Origin: Melioribacteraceae bacterium | Lineage (GTDB): Bacteria; Bacteroidota; Ignavibacteria; Ignavibacteriales; Melioribacteraceae | Assembly (NCBI GenBank): GCA_016342755.1 | Contig: JAEINS010000009.1 | Location: 62,001 to 126,000, forward strand | Direction of reading: 5' to 3' | DNA: 64,000 bases | In this document: one piece after another, positions 16,091 through 25,378 of the stretch | Layout of the letters: each line of letters opens with the position of its first letter | How positions within the stretch are numbered: position 1 is the stretch's first letter | Notes under the pieces: generated by a model | What the model saw: the letters and a program-made list of their open reading frames with translations, nothing else | The model's database searches: none | Told to the model about the DNA's origin: nothing | Made by a program: the position numbers and the translations under genes

Positions 16091-18535
16091 TTATTGCATT
16101 GCTAAAACAAGTATTACAAAATCGAGTGCTGCATGACTAATCATATACTCGCCCTGCTGCCAAAAATACGGCCATGTTTTTAGCTCGGGTAAATCAGGTC
16201 TGATTAAAGCGGTACCTGAAGCAACTCCTCCCGGAATATGTGACCAGTCGCCCCTGTTTACACCATAAGCTGTTAACAAAGATTTAGCACCAACGCCGGA
16301 GACAAACGAGGCATTGTTACTTCCGGGATGACATCCCAGCACAAAACTAAGCGCGTTCTGCATATAATATTCTGGAATTAAATCGGGGAATGTCTTATGC
16401 AAAAAGTATTGCTGAACTCCAAAGCTTTGAATTGCCCAGCCTGCCCCCCAAACATTTGGTTTATATTCAACTCCAAATGGATTATTCTTTTCTATTTCAT
16501 TTAGCTTTTCTCTATAATTTTTTACTAACCCAATAATAGTTTTCTGCGATTTTTTATTAAGACTTCCGAATACCCGGCTTAATATCCATAGGCTTCTATC
16601 TGGTTTTTTAACAAGTTCCGATAAATTCTCATCTATAAAATCAATATATTTTTTATCGCCGGTTGTAATAAATAAATCGATAGCCGCAACGGATTTTAAT
16701 CTAACATCACTTTTTTCGTTTGCCTTCCAAATGCTTTTGGCAATAAGAATACAATCCTCAGCCAACTCCGGATTATATTCTGTTAAAACTCTTCCGGCCG
16801 CTGCCAATACACCTGCCGTCTGAAGTTCTCTCCAGGGGTTTTCTTCGGTAAATACTAATCTGTCATCATATTTAAGACCTGTATTTTCAGTCCTTTCATC
16901 ATACTCAATAATTCCGCTTTTAGATATATTATCTGTCATTGTCGATCCATCACCTAATAACACGTACTGTCTTAGTGACGGACAGATTATACCACGATAT
17001 AATCTGCCTAATTCTTTGTATCCGTTTACAATAGATAAAACTCCGTGTTCAATTTGCTGCAATATATCTGAAACGCCATCCGGTTTATGAATTTCTACAA
17101 ACTTATTTTGCTGATCTATAAGAGTATTATCCAGTTCTACACCAAACTCTTCATAAATCCAGACTAATCGTTCAACCGTTCCCGCTTGCGATTCAACACG
17201 AAGATCATAATCGCCTGCATCGTGCCATCCGCCAACATTTAAATTTGGCACTTTTTCATTTGGCTTGTACTTTGTTAATGTGGAACTTCCCTGACTGTAA
17301 CCATCAAAATGATTTAGATTTACAGGTGCCATTAAAGCATCATCTTCATGACATAAGCCGTGCCAGACTCTATACCTGTCATTTACACGCATGTGGCACA
17401 TTTGAACCGGAAGAAAATATTCAATAGTTGGCTGCCAGACATTAGTTTTAAATACATTGTCAGAAATTTCAAAAGAATTAGTTTCTATTTTGCCATATTT
17501 AATTTTATAAATTCCCGCTTCAGTTATTTTTGAGAAATCGTACTTAAAATAATTGTATCGTAAAAATTGCCCCCATACTTCCGGCTTAACTTTATCTACA
17601 ACTTTTACAGTACCATCAGTATTATACTTTAACATGGTTATTGTTTCTGGTGAATTGTCTGTTATATCAGTTTCAATTACGGCAACTTTCTTTTGCTTAG
17701 TTGTGTACCCCGCCTGCGAAATCTGCACGACTGGTTTGTATTTCCAGTCTTTAATTATACTTGGAGTAATTGTCCATTCAATTGCCTTAGTTGTTTTACC
17801 TTCGGGTATAACTGATCTTAAAACAAACCAGCCGTTATTATGAAATACCCGCCCGTCAAATAATTGTATTTTGCCTGAAGCCGATTCTATGATAATTTTT
17901 TTCTCTGGATATTCTGGTGCCAGTATAACTTTAGATCCTTCTCCCATTGATATTATTTTGTTTTCCTGAGATAATGAAGAAGTTACCTGGCGCGGGAATT
18001 TTCCAATCTTGTTATCAATAAAATAGGAACAGCCATAATACTCACCCGGAAACAATTCAAAATTAAATCCTACTTTTCCAATCCATTTTTTAGGAAGCGG
18101 TTTATCCAAACTCACTTTTACTTTAACTTTATTCCCTTCAGTACTAATTATTATTGTATAGTCAAATTGTAGATCAGGATAATAAATAGGATTAAAACCT
18201 ATTCTGTTTTTCTTTTCATCCGGATAACTGAGCTTTGTTATTATTTCATTTGTCTCTTTATTTACAATTCTTTCAATAACCTTTGGTATTGCCGACCATT
18301 GACCCGGCGTAGGCTCCAATCTTAAATCACCGTTTGCCGCCGTTCTTATACCGTGCTGAATTAATGTTAAACCTCCTTGATGACCGTCAGGATAAAAATC
18401 GCTGAATGCCATTACATCGAGCCCCTGAGTTGAAAAATATTCTTTCTCGTTTAACTTTAATTGCGCAAAAACAAATTGTGCTGTAATAAAAATTAAAATA
18501 GTAATAATCTGAATTTGTCTAAAAAGGTTAGTCAT
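16091..18535 (-). CDS. Glycoside hydrolase family 9 protein (secreted)
   Basis: 814 aa. A signal peptide (about 1-24, cleavage near VFAQ) is followed by a beta-rich region of about 240 residues, then the N-terminal immunoglobulin-like domain of GH9 enzymes (VQISQAGYTTKQKKVAVIE, about 270-360). The (alpha/alpha)6 catalytic barrel follows, with the nucleophile-base motif GGWHDAGDYD and, near the end, the region of the general acid Glu (WQQGEYMISHAA). GH9 enzymes are mainly endo-glucanases, with exo-acting and glucosaminidase members, acting on beta-glucans. The extra N-terminal region may add binding. No T9SS sorting domain is seen at the C-terminus, so the product is probably periplasmic. The substrate remains open. 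Confidence 0.87.
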   Translation of the reverse strand: MTNLFRQIQIITILIFITAQFVFAQLKLNEKEYFSTQGLDVMAFSDFYPDGHQGGLTLIQHGIRTAANGDLRLEPTPGQWSAIPKVIERIVNKETNEIITKLSYPDEKKNRIGFNPIYYPDLQFDYTIIISTEGNKVKVKVSLDKPLPKKWIGKVGFNFELFPGEYYGCSYFIDNKIGKFPRQVTSSLSQENKIISMGEGSKVILAPEYPEKKIIIESASGKIQLFDGRVFHNNGWFVLRSVIPEGKTTKAIEWTITPSIIKDWKYKPVVQISQAGYTTKQKKVAVIETDITDNSPETITMLKYNTDGTVKVVDKVKPEVWGQFLRYNYFKYDFSKITEAGIYKIKYGKIETNSFEISDNVFKTNVWQPTIEYFLPVQMCHMRVNDRYRVWHGLCHEDDALMAPVNLNHFDGYSQGSSTLTKYKPNEKVPNLNVGGWHDAGDYDLRVESQAGTVERLVWIYEEFGVELDNTLIDQQNKFVEIHKPDGVSDILQQIEHGVLSIVNGYKELGRLYRGIICPSLRQYVLLGDGSTMTDNISKSGIIEYDERTENTGLKYDDRLVFTEENPWRELQTAGVLAAAGRVLTEYNPELAEDCILIAKSIWKANEKSDVRLKSVAAIDLFITTGDKKYIDFIDENLSELVKKPDRSLWILSRVFGSLNKKSQKTIIGLVKNYREKLNEIEKNNPFGVEYKPNVWGAGWAIQSFGVQQYFLHKTFPDLIPEYYMQNALSFVLGCHPGSNNASFVSGVGAKSLLTAYGVNRGDWSHIPGGVASGTALIRPDLPELKTWPYFWQQGEYMISHAALDFVILVLAMQ

Positions 18536-18849
18536 TTTTTAATTCCTGTAATTGGTAAACGTGCAAAGGTACATTCAATCGGAATAAAATTCAATTGAAT
18601 ACCCTAATTCTTTAAATTTATTTGTCCAATTCAATTAATTATAATATATAAATTCCACTTTTAGCATTACTTTTTAAACATGTGAAATGAACCTTTATAT
18701 TAATCCGTTTATAAATATTATCTCAAAATTCTTCTGAAACTCTTGGCATTTCTAATATACTGACGTCTACACGATGTGCATAAAATTATAAATCTTTAAT
18801 TATTGATTTTGTATCAATTAAGGCTTGTTATCAAAATCAGAGATCCAAT
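18536..18849. other. 314-nt divergent intergenic region
   Basis: Between the GH9 start (minus) and the MBOAT start (plus). Apart from the GH9 promoter element at 18564-18571 and a 12-bp AT-rich palindrome near 18589-18600, I see no gene or RNA in it. Confidence 0.5.
18564..18571 (-). promoter_or_regulatory. Bacteroidota-type -7 promoter element of the GH9 gene
   Basis: TACCTTTG on the minus strand matches TAnnTTTG exactly and has TTG 20 nt upstream, near the expected -33 position. It lies about 30 nt before the GH9 start, giving a short leader. Confidence 0.5.
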
Positions 18850-20286
18850 ATGCTTTTTAATACAATAGATTTTGCAATATTTTTGCCAATTGTTTTCATA
18901 CTCTATTGGTCAGTTTTTAAGAACAATTTAAAAATTCAGAATTTTTTTATTGTCGGGGTTAGCTATCTATTTTATGGCTGGTGGGATTGGAGATTTCTTA
19001 GCCTGATACTGATTAGTACAGTTGTTGATTTCATTGTTGGTCTTAAATTATCAACACAGGAAAATAGGAAACAGCGGAAATTTCTTTTATGGATTAGTAT
19101 AATTGTTAATCTGGGATTCCTGGGATTTTTCAAATATTATAATTTTTTCTTAGACAATTTTATTATCTCATTTTCATTCTTTGGTGTTTCAATTAATGCG
19201 AATAATTTAGATATAGTTTTACCTATTGGAATAAGTTTTTACACTTTTCAGACAATGAGCTATACAATTGATCTATATTATAAAAGATTATCCGCAACTA
19301 AAGATTTTATTGCCTTCTCAGCTTTTGTCAGTTTTTTCCCCCAACTTGTTGCGGGACCAATAGAACGGGCCCGGAATTTTCTGCCGCAGTTTTTTAAAAA
19401 ACGAACATTTGATTATGAGAAAGCAGTTGACGGATTAAGACAAATTTTATGGGGGCTTTTTAAGAAAATTGTTATTGCGGATAATTGCGCTATATATGTT
19501 GATAAAATATTTGCAAACACATCTGATTATTCTGGAAGTACTTTGGTTGTTGGGATGTTTTTATTCGCTGTTCAGATTTATGGAGATTTTTCCGGGTACT
19601 CTGATATTGCTATTGGTACAGCCCGCTTATTCGGTTTTAAATTAATGCAGAATTTTGCATTTCCCCAATTCTCAAGAGATGTTGGTGAATTTTGGAGACG
19701 ATGGCATATTTCACTTTCAAGCTGGTTTAGGGATTATCTTTATGTTCCTTTAGGGGGCAGCAAGGGGAATATTTTAATTAAAGCAAGAAATGTCTTTTTA
19801 ATCTTTGTTATAACCGGGTTTTGGCATGGCGCAAAATGGACTTTCATTGTATGGGGAACTTTAAATGCAATAATTTTTAGTCTATTAATGCTGCAAAATA
19901 AAAATAAATTGAGCTTAAAAATTATAGCAAAGGATAAAAAACTTCCCTCTATAACCGATATTTTAAGCATCACAAAAACAATGCTAATAATAATGTTTAC
20001 CGGTATTTTCTTTAGGGTAACTTCCATAGAACATGCTATCAGTTATATATTGGGAATATTTTCAAGTTCACTTTTTAGTTTCCCGGAAGTACTGCCAAAA
20101 AAATTACTTATAACAATTTTAATATTTATTGGAATAGAATGGTTTGGCAGAGAAAACAAACACGCTTTAGAAAACTTTGGACTTAATTGGATTAAACCTC
20201 TTAGGTGGTCGTTTTATTATTTAATTGTGATCTGTATAATACTCTTTGCAGGCAAACAACAAACTTTCATTTATTTTCAGTTTTAG
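18850..20286 (+). CDS. MBOAT family O-acyltransferase (AlgI/DltB-like)
   Basis: 478 aa with about ten or more membrane helices. Family signatures are LPIGISFYTFQTMSYTID, FFPQLVAGPIERA, FWRRWHISLSSWFRDYLYVPLGG and the catalytic-His segment ITGFWHGAKWTFIVWG. AlgI-like MBOAT proteins carry acyl groups across the membrane and donate them to exopolysaccharides or other surface polymers, usually with a periplasmic SGNH-type partner. Such a partner is encoded 3 nt downstream. The acceptor polymer is unknown. Confidence 0.92.
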   Translation: MLFNTIDFAIFLPIVFILYWSVFKNNLKIQNFFIVGVSYLFYGWWDWRFLSLILISTVVDFIVGLKLSTQENRKQRKFLLWISIIVNLGFLGFFKYYNFFLDNFIISFSFFGVSINANNLDIVLPIGISFYTFQTMSYTIDLYYKRLSATKDFIAFSAFVSFFPQLVAGPIERARNFLPQFFKKRTFDYEKAVDGLRQILWGLFKKIVIADNCAIYVDKIFANTSDYSGSTLVVGMFLFAVQIYGDFSGYSDIAIGTARLFGFKLMQNFAFPQFSRDVGEFWRRWHISLSSWFRDYLYVPLGGSKGNILIKARNVFLIFVITGFWHGAKWTFIVWGTLNAIIFSLLMLQNKNKLSLKIIAKDKKLPSITDILSITKTMLIIMFTGIFFRVTSIEHAISYILGIFSSSLFSFPEVLPKKLLITILIFIGIEWFGRENKHALENFGLNWIKPLRWSFYYLIVICIILFAGKQQTFIYFQF

Positions 20287-20289
20287 GTT

Positions 20290-21258
20290 ATGAAACAATT
20301 TATTATAAAAATATTAAGTTTTCTCTTTTTCAGTATAGTTATTTTGGTGTTTTGTATTAATGTTATCAATAGTACAATACGTGATAACGCTAAATTTAAG
20401 ATTGATCAAAATATTAAACATGTAGTTTTTGGACATTCTCATCCCGAATGTGCCCTTAATGATTCATTAATTTCAGACTTCAAAAATCTATCGCGGTCAG
20501 CAGAAATATATTTTTTCACATATCCCAAAGTAAAAAATATTATTAAGCAGAATCCTAATATTGAAACAGTTTTTATAGAATTTACTAATAATTATCTCGA
20601 TAAACGGGCAGAAGAATTAATATGGGACAGTCGTTTTTTAGCTAGTACTTATGCAGTTTATTCTTCTTTCCTAAGTTCGGTGGAAAATTTCAAACTTTTA
20701 ACAAATAACTTCCTGGCATTTTCAAATAGTTTTTCAATATCATTAAGAAAAAATGTTAAAAGGATTTATGAACACAACTACGACTACTCATGGTATTTAG
20801 GCGGATACAGATATACGGTTATAAATAAAGCGGATTCACTTGTAAGAAATTCAATAAACATTTCGGAAGAGTCTCACAAAACAATGTCCGAAATATCTGA
20901 ATATAATATTCTGTACCTGGAAAAAATAGTTTCTTTCTGTTTGGAGAAGAATAAAAAAGTTGTTTTAATAAGAAGTCCGCAGCACAATAAATATCCCTTG
21001 TTAGAAAATGAAAAACTGTTCTCAGAATTATTAAGGTCAAGATTTTCAAATGTTGATTTTCTGGATTTTAATAATTTCCCTTTAGAAATTTCAGATTACT
21101 ACGATTTGAATCATCTTAACTATTATGGAGCCAGAAAATTTTCAATTTGGTTTAATACTCTATTAAAAAATGGTTTGTTAGAAAACGCGGACAAACAGAA
21201 TTATGTTAATGAACAAATGGCTATCTATGCCCGCAATAAAAAAAAATCTGTACTTTGA
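20290..21258 (+). CDS. SGNH-like membrane-anchored partner of the MBOAT acyltransferase
   Basis: 322 aa. One N-terminal membrane helix (about 5-25) is followed by a likely extracytoplasmic domain. A block resembling the SGNH nucleophile region (HVVFGHSHPECALND, about residue 52) and a C-terminal DLNHLNYYGARKFS, like the Asp-x-x-His dyad of SGNH/AlgJ-type acyltransferases, are visible. The middle is not recognisable. The 3-nt gap to the MBOAT gene and the general pairing of these two classes support a joint role in O-acylating a surface glycan. This is inferred from context and two motifs. Confidence 0.65.
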   Translation: MKQFIIKILSFLFFSIVILVFCINVINSTIRDNAKFKIDQNIKHVVFGHSHPECALNDSLISDFKNLSRSAEIYFFTYPKVKNIIKQNPNIETVFIEFTNNYLDKRAEELIWDSRFLASTYAVYSSFLSSVENFKLLTNNFLAFSNSFSISLRKNVKRIYEHNYDYSWYLGGYRYTVINKADSLVRNSINISEESHKTMSEISEYNILYLEKIVSFCLEKNKKVVLIRSPQHNKYPLLENEKLFSELLRSRFSNVDFLDFNNFPLEISDYYDLNHLNYYGARKFSIWFNTLLKNGLLENADKQNYVNEQMAIYARNKKKSVL

Positions 21259-21475
21259 AACTGATTTTGCTTTACATGTTTTACCTTCTGACAGTCAAAA
21301 ACTTCAAGAATAAAGCTCAATCATTTTACATTTTCGAACGATAATTTTTAAACTGCTTGAATAAAATATTAAAATTTGTGATACTTAAATATTTACATTC
21401 TTTTTTCTAATAATCAAATTTTTATAAAACGTTTTTTAAAAACTTATTGATTCAGTCAGAAAAACTAATTACATT

Positions 21476-21495
21476 TAATTCTCAATTAAGAATTA
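21476..21495. promoter_or_regulatory. 20-bp palindrome, candidate PerR-like operator
   Basis: TAATTCT at 21476-21482 and AGAATTA at 21489-21495 flank CAATTA, giving a palindrome with only one mismatched pair. It lies 22 nt before the PerR-like start codon, where an autoregulatory operator would be expected. The arm spacing differs from the classical 7-1-7 Fur/PerR box. Confidence 0.5.
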
Positions 21496-21517
21496 TTCTC
21501 CTTTAGGTATAATTATC

Positions 21518-21952
21518 ATGACGGTTCGGGAAATAAAAGAAAAATTAAAAAACGCCGATCTTAAAATAACCCCACAAAGACTGGCAATTTTAGAAGCAAT
21601 TTATAAGTTAAATAATCACCCGACAGCGGATAATATAATTGATTATATAAAGGAAACACATCCAAGTGTTGCCGTTGGCACTGTATATAAAGTCTTAGAT
21701 GCCCTGGTAGAAAATCATTTAATTAAAAAAGTAAAAACAGAAAATAATGTTACCCATTACGATGGAATAATTTATAATCATCACCATCTATACTGTTCAG
21801 AATCTGACAGAATTGAAGATTACATGGATGAAGAATTAGATGAATTATTGGAGAAATATTTTTCCAATAAGGGAATAAAGAATTTTAACATTGAAGAAAT
21901 AAAACTGCAGATTAATGGTAGATTTAAGAAACGAGGAGGAATAAAAAAATGA
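21518..21952 (+). CDS. Fur family regulator, PerR-like
   Basis: 144 aa. A winged-helix DNA-binding domain (ITPQRLAILEAIYKL, then VGTVYKVLDALVENHLI) and the short dimer domain with metal ligands in HYDGIIYNHHHLYC. It has only one cysteine: the usual two CxxC structural zinc motifs are missing (CSES in place of the first). The regulatory-site residues expected of PerR (His, Asp, His, His, Asp) appear present. PerR senses peroxide through iron-catalysed His oxidation and de-represses defence genes. Here it overlaps the bacterioferritin gene by 4 nt and precedes peroxiredoxin and catalase, which fits PerR better than Fur. A near-perfect palindrome lies upstream of its start. Confidence 0.85.
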   Translation: MTVREIKEKLKNADLKITPQRLAILEAIYKLNNHPTADNIIDYIKETHPSVAVGTVYKVLDALVENHLIKKVKTENNVTHYDGIIYNHHHLYCSESDRIEDYMDEELDELLEKYFSNKGIKNFNIEEIKLQINGRFKKRGGIKK

Positions 21953-22446
21953 AAGAAGAAAGTATTAAGTTGTTAAACAAAGCTGTTGCAGATGAACTTT
22001 CAGCAGTTCATCAGTATATGTATTTCCATTTTCACTGTGATGATCAGGGATATGATTTATTGGCAGGTTTATTTAAACGTACAGCCATTGATGAAATGAT
22101 TCACATAGAAAAGATTGCTGACAGAATTTTGTTCTTAAAAGGTGAAGTTGAATTAACTGCAGCAGAAGAAGTAAAAAAGATTCACAACGTAAAAGAAATG
22201 CTTGATATGGCAACTAAGATGGAAGAAGAAAGTGCTAGAGATTATAATCTTTGGGCAAACGAATGTTCAAAAAATGCAGATTCTGTATCAAAAAAATTAT
22301 TCGAAGAATTAGTTGAAGATGAAGAAAGACATTTCAATCAGTATGATTCTGAGTTAGATAACTTAGAAAAATTTGGCGAAAATTATCTTGCTCTGCAATC
22401 TATGGAAAGAAGTAAAAATATGGCAGCTGGCCATCCGACAGAATAA
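21949..22446 (+). CDS. bfr: Bacterioferritin-like iron-storage protein
   Basis: 165 aa four-helix ferritin-like protein. Di-iron ligands are visible as E16 (ADELSAVHQY), E49 and H52 (DEMIHIE), a Glu in MATKMEEES, and EERH (ExxH) in the last helix. M50 stands where bacterioferritin places its haem-ligating Met. It stores iron and detoxifies peroxide by oxidising ferrous iron, limiting Fenton chemistry. Its start overlaps the regulator's stop (ATGA), so the two are coupled. Haem binding is inferred from one residue only; a haem-free member is possible. Confidence 0.87.
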   Translation: MKEESIKLLNKAVADELSAVHQYMYFHFHCDDQGYDLLAGLFKRTAIDEMIHIEKIADRILFLKGEVELTAAEEVKKIHNVKEMLDMATKMEEESARDYNLWANECSKNADSVSKKLFEELVEDEERHFNQYDSELDNLEKFGENYLALQSMERSKNMAAGHPTE

Positions 22447-22470
22447 ATAATCTAAAATTATGAGGTTAAA

Positions 22471-23184
22471 ATGGAAGAACAACAAGTAGTATCAATGCCA
22501 AGAATTGGAGATCCTGCTCCAGAATTTAAAGCTGTTACAACTCAGGGTGAAATCAATTTCCCATCAGATTACAAAGATAGCTGGGTAATATTGTTTAGTC
22601 ACCCAGCCGATTTTACTCCTGTATGTACATCAGAATTTATGACATTTGCGACAATGGAAGATCAGTTTGCTGAAGCTAATTGTAAACTAGTTGGTTTATC
22701 AATCGATGGTTTATACAGTCATATTGCATGGTTGCGTACTATCAAGGAAAAAATTGAATACAAGGGAATGAAAGATGTTGAAGTAAACTTTCCGCTTATA
22801 GAAGACATAACAATGAACGTTGCAAAAAAATATGGAATGATTCAGCCAAATGAAGATTCAACAAAAGCTGTTAGAGCCGTATTTTTTATTGATCCAAAAG
22901 GTATTATCAGAGCAATAATTTATTATCCTTTAAGTTTAGGACGAAATTTTGATGAACTTTATAGAGTAATAATTGCTTTAAAAACAGCGGACGAATTTGG
23001 TATTGCAACCCCTGCTGATTGGAGACCAGGTAATGATGTAATTATAGGACCGGCTGGTTCATGCGGAACGGCAAAAGATAGAATGGATGGTAATGATTCT
23101 AATATTGATGATTGCCAGGACTGGTTTTTCTGTACTAAGAAATTAGATAAGGACACTGTTCTTAATAAAGTGTTAAAAAAATAA
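22471..23184 (+). CDS. Peroxiredoxin (Prx6/archaeal AhpC-like type)
   Basis: 237 aa thioredoxin-fold peroxidase. The peroxidatic Cys is C52 in ADFTPVCTSEF (PxxxTxxC). A C-terminal arm carries C198, C215 and C221 (DCQDWFFCTKKL), as in the long Prx6-subfamily enzymes of archaea and anaerobes, where the second Cys resolves the sulfenic acid. It reduces hydrogen peroxide and organic peroxides. It lies 24 nt after bacterioferritin and is followed by a hairpin at 23196-23220, so it likely closes the regulator-bfr-prx transcript with partial read-through to catalase. Confidence 0.93.
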   Translation: MEEQQVVSMPRIGDPAPEFKAVTTQGEINFPSDYKDSWVILFSHPADFTPVCTSEFMTFATMEDQFAEANCKLVGLSIDGLYSHIAWLRTIKEKIEYKGMKDVEVNFPLIEDITMNVAKKYGMIQPNEDSTKAVRAVFFIDPKGIIRAIIYYPLSLGRNFDELYRVIIALKTADEFGIATPADWRPGNDVIIGPAGSCGTAKDRMDGNDSNIDDCQDWFFCTKKLDKDTVLNKVLKK

Positions 23185-23195
23185 AGTGATATAAT

Positions 23196-23220
23196 AGGGA
23201 GATGAAAATTTCATTTCCCT
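23196..23220 (+). terminator. Hairpin after peroxiredoxin
   Basis: AGGGA-ATGAAA pairs with TTTCAT-TCCCT with one internal non-Watson-Crick pair, followed by GTTTATTATTT. It sits between peroxiredoxin and catalase and may separate or attenuate their transcription. Confidence 0.55.
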
Positions 23221-23273
23221 GTTTATTATTTACATGTATCACTTATTTTTAACTTAGAAAGAGAAAACATGAT

Positions 23274-24710
23274 ATGAATGATAAAAAGAAACTAACAAAT
23301 AATGCGGGCGCTCCGGTTGCGGATAATCAGAATGTAGTAACAGCAGGTAAACGAGGACCAATGCTTTTGCAGGATCCCTGGTTTCTTGAAAAGCTTGCTC
23401 ATTTTGATAGAGAAGTAATTCCTGAACGCCGCATGCACGCAAAAGGTTCTGGTGCCTTTGGTACATTTACAGTCACACATGATATTACAAAATATACCAA
23501 GGCAAAAATTTTCGCAGAGATTGGTAAAAAGACAGATTTATTTGTACGTTTTTCAACTGTGGCTGGTGAAAGAGGAGCGGCAGATGCTGAGCGTGATATT
23601 AGAGGATTTGCTATTAAATTTTATACTGAAGAAGGTAACTGGGATTTAGTTGGAAATAATACTCCCGTATTTTTCTTAAAAGATCCGCTGAAATTTCCTG
23701 ATCTTAATCACGCGGTAAAAAGAGATCCAAGATCAAATCTTAGAAGCGCAAAAAACAATTGGGATTTCTGGACATCCTTACCGGAGGCTCTTCACCAGAT
23801 AACTATTACAATGAGTGATAGAGGTATTCCCTATTCTTACAGACACATGAATGGATACGGAAGTCATACTTTCAGTTTAATTAATGAAAGCAATGAACGC
23901 ATCTGGGTGAAATTTCATTTTAAAACCCAGCAGGGAATTAAGTGTTTAACAGATCAAGAATCAGCCGATATTATTGCCCAGGATAGAGAAAGTCATCAAC
24001 GTGATCTTCTTGAAAGCATTGATAAAGGGGAATTCCCAAAATGGAATATGAAAATACAGGTTATGACAGAAGAAGAAGCTCAAAAATGTAAATTTAATCC
24101 ATTTGATTTAACAAAAGTCTGGTCTCATAATGATTATCCTCTTCATGATGTTGGCGTTTTAGAACTTAATAAAAATCCCGAAAATTATTTCGCTGATGTA
24201 GAACAGGTTGCATTCAATCCAGCTAATGTTGTTCCCGGTGTAGGTTTCTCTCCTGATAAAATGCTGCAAGGCAGATTGTTTTCTTACGGTGATGCCCAGC
24301 GTTACCGGTTAGGAGTCAATCATCATCTTATACCTGTAAACAAATCAAGATGTCCTTTCCATAGTTATCATCGTGATGGACAAATGAGAACGGACGGAAA
24401 TTTTGGTGCAACTCTTGGTTATGAACCGAACAGTTCAGGTGAATGGCAGGATCAACCCGAACACAAAGAGCCGCCTTTAGAGCTATATGGTGCCGCCGAT
24501 CATTGGGATCACAGAGAAGACGATGATTATTATTCTCAGGCCGGTGATCTTTTCCGAATTATGACAGATGAACAAAAACAAGTTCTTTTTGAAAACACAG
24601 GACGAAATATGGGGGACGCTCCCGTAGAAATTAAAAAACGCCATGTTGATAATTGTCTAAAGGCTGATAAAACATATGGCGAAGGTGTAGCAAAAGCTTT
24701 AAAATTATAA
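23274..24710 (+). CDS. katA: Haem catalase (small-subunit type)
   Basis: 478 aa, the usual length of clade 3 monofunctional catalases. The distal His is H55 ([13 protein letters not shown]), the distal Asn is in [32 protein letters not shown] is the family block, and the proximal haem-ligand Tyr is Y338 in [14 protein letters not shown]. It disproportionates hydrogen peroxide in the cytoplasm. It ends the peroxide-defence cluster and is closed by a good hairpin at 24729-24757. Control by the PerR-like protein is likely from position, but no clear operator copy is seen directly before this gene. Confidence 0.96.
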   Translation: MNDKKKLTNNAGAPVADNQNVVTAGKRGPMLLQDPWFLEKLAHFDREVIPERRMHAKGSGAFGTFTVTHDITKYTKAKIFAEIGKKTDLFVRFSTVAGERGAADAERDIRGFAIKFYTEEGNWDLVGNNTPVFFLKDPLKFPDLNHAVKRDPRSNLRSAKNNWDFWTSLPEALHQITITMSDRGIPYSYRHMNGYGSHTFSLINESNERIWVKFHFKTQQGIKCLTDQESADIIAQDRESHQRDLLESIDKGEFPKWNMKIQVMTEEEAQKCKFNPFDLTKVWSHNDYPLHDVGVLELNKNPENYFADVEQVAFNPANVVPGVGFSPDKMLQGRLFSYGDAQRYRLGVNHHLIPVNKSRCPFHSYHRDGQMRTDGNFGATLGYEPNSSGEWQDQPEHKEPPLELYGAADHWDHREDDDYYSQAGDLFRIMTDEQKQVLFENTGRNMGDAPVEIKKRHVDNCLKADKTYGEGVAKALKL

Positions 24711-24728
24711 AATGTTACTAGATTCTTA

Positions 24729-24757
24729 AAACCCTGAAGTGTAAAACTTTAGGGTTT
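24729..24757 (+). terminator. Terminator hairpin after catalase
   Basis: AAACCCT and AGGGTTT arms (24729-24735 and 24751-24757), with inner AAGT/ACTT pairing, lie 18 nt after the catalase stop. Confidence 0.65.
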
Positions 24758-24818
24758 ATATAACTTCCTTCCACAATTGTATTCGGTACTTTGCAATAAA
24801 ATTTATATTTTAAGACCC

Positions 24819-25370
24819 ATGAATAATATAAGTTTTAATCCATTCCCAGTTATTAAAACAGACCGTTTACTTCTAAGAAAAATATCGAAAGAAGACAAAA
24901 TAAATTTGTTCACACTTAGAACTGATAAATCAGTAAACCAGTTTATAGACCGCCCTGCTCCAACATCGCTCAATGACATTGATAATTTTATTACAAAAAT
25001 TGAATATGGAATTAATTTGAATGAATGGATTAACTGGGTAATAACTGATAAAGAAAATCATAGTTTTATAGGTTTAATTTGTTTTTGGAATTTTTCTGAA
25101 AATAAATTTACTGCTGAAACCGGTTATGAAATGTTGCCGCAATTTCAGGGCAAAGGAATAATGAACGAAGCACTTAAAGCAATTATTTCTTTCGGATTTA
25201 ATGAACTAAATCTTAGAGAAATAGAAGCGTATACCCACTATAAAAATGAAGCATCCAAAAGATTACTGATTAAAAATAATTTTAAAGAAGATAAAACCAG
25301 AGTCGATAAAAAAAATTCGGACATTAGAATTTACGTATTAAAAAATATTTTTATTACCACTAAAACTTGA
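24819..25370 (+). CDS. GNAT acetyltransferase (RimJ/RimL-like)
   Basis: 183 aa from ATG 24819; a TTG-initiated extension to 24777 is open but unlikely. GNAT fold of the RimJ/RimL subgroup: VIKTDRLLLRKISKEDK at the N-terminus, ETGYEMLPQFQGKGIMNEAL as the acetyl-CoA loop (Q-x-x-G-x-G/M) and LREIEAYTHYKNEASKRLL toward the end. It likely acetylates an N-terminal or small-molecule amine. Its stop meets the start region of the large fusion gene that follows. The substrate is unknown. Confidence 0.83.
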   Translation: MNNISFNPFPVIKTDRLLLRKISKEDKINLFTLRTDKSVNQFIDRPAPTSLNDIDNFITKIEYGINLNEWINWVITDKENHSFIGLICFWNFSENKFTAETGYEMLPQFQGKGIMNEALKAIISFGFNELNLREIEAYTHYKNEASKRLLIKNNFKEDKTRVDKKNSDIRIYVLKNIFITTKT

Positions 25371-25378
25371 AAATTAAT

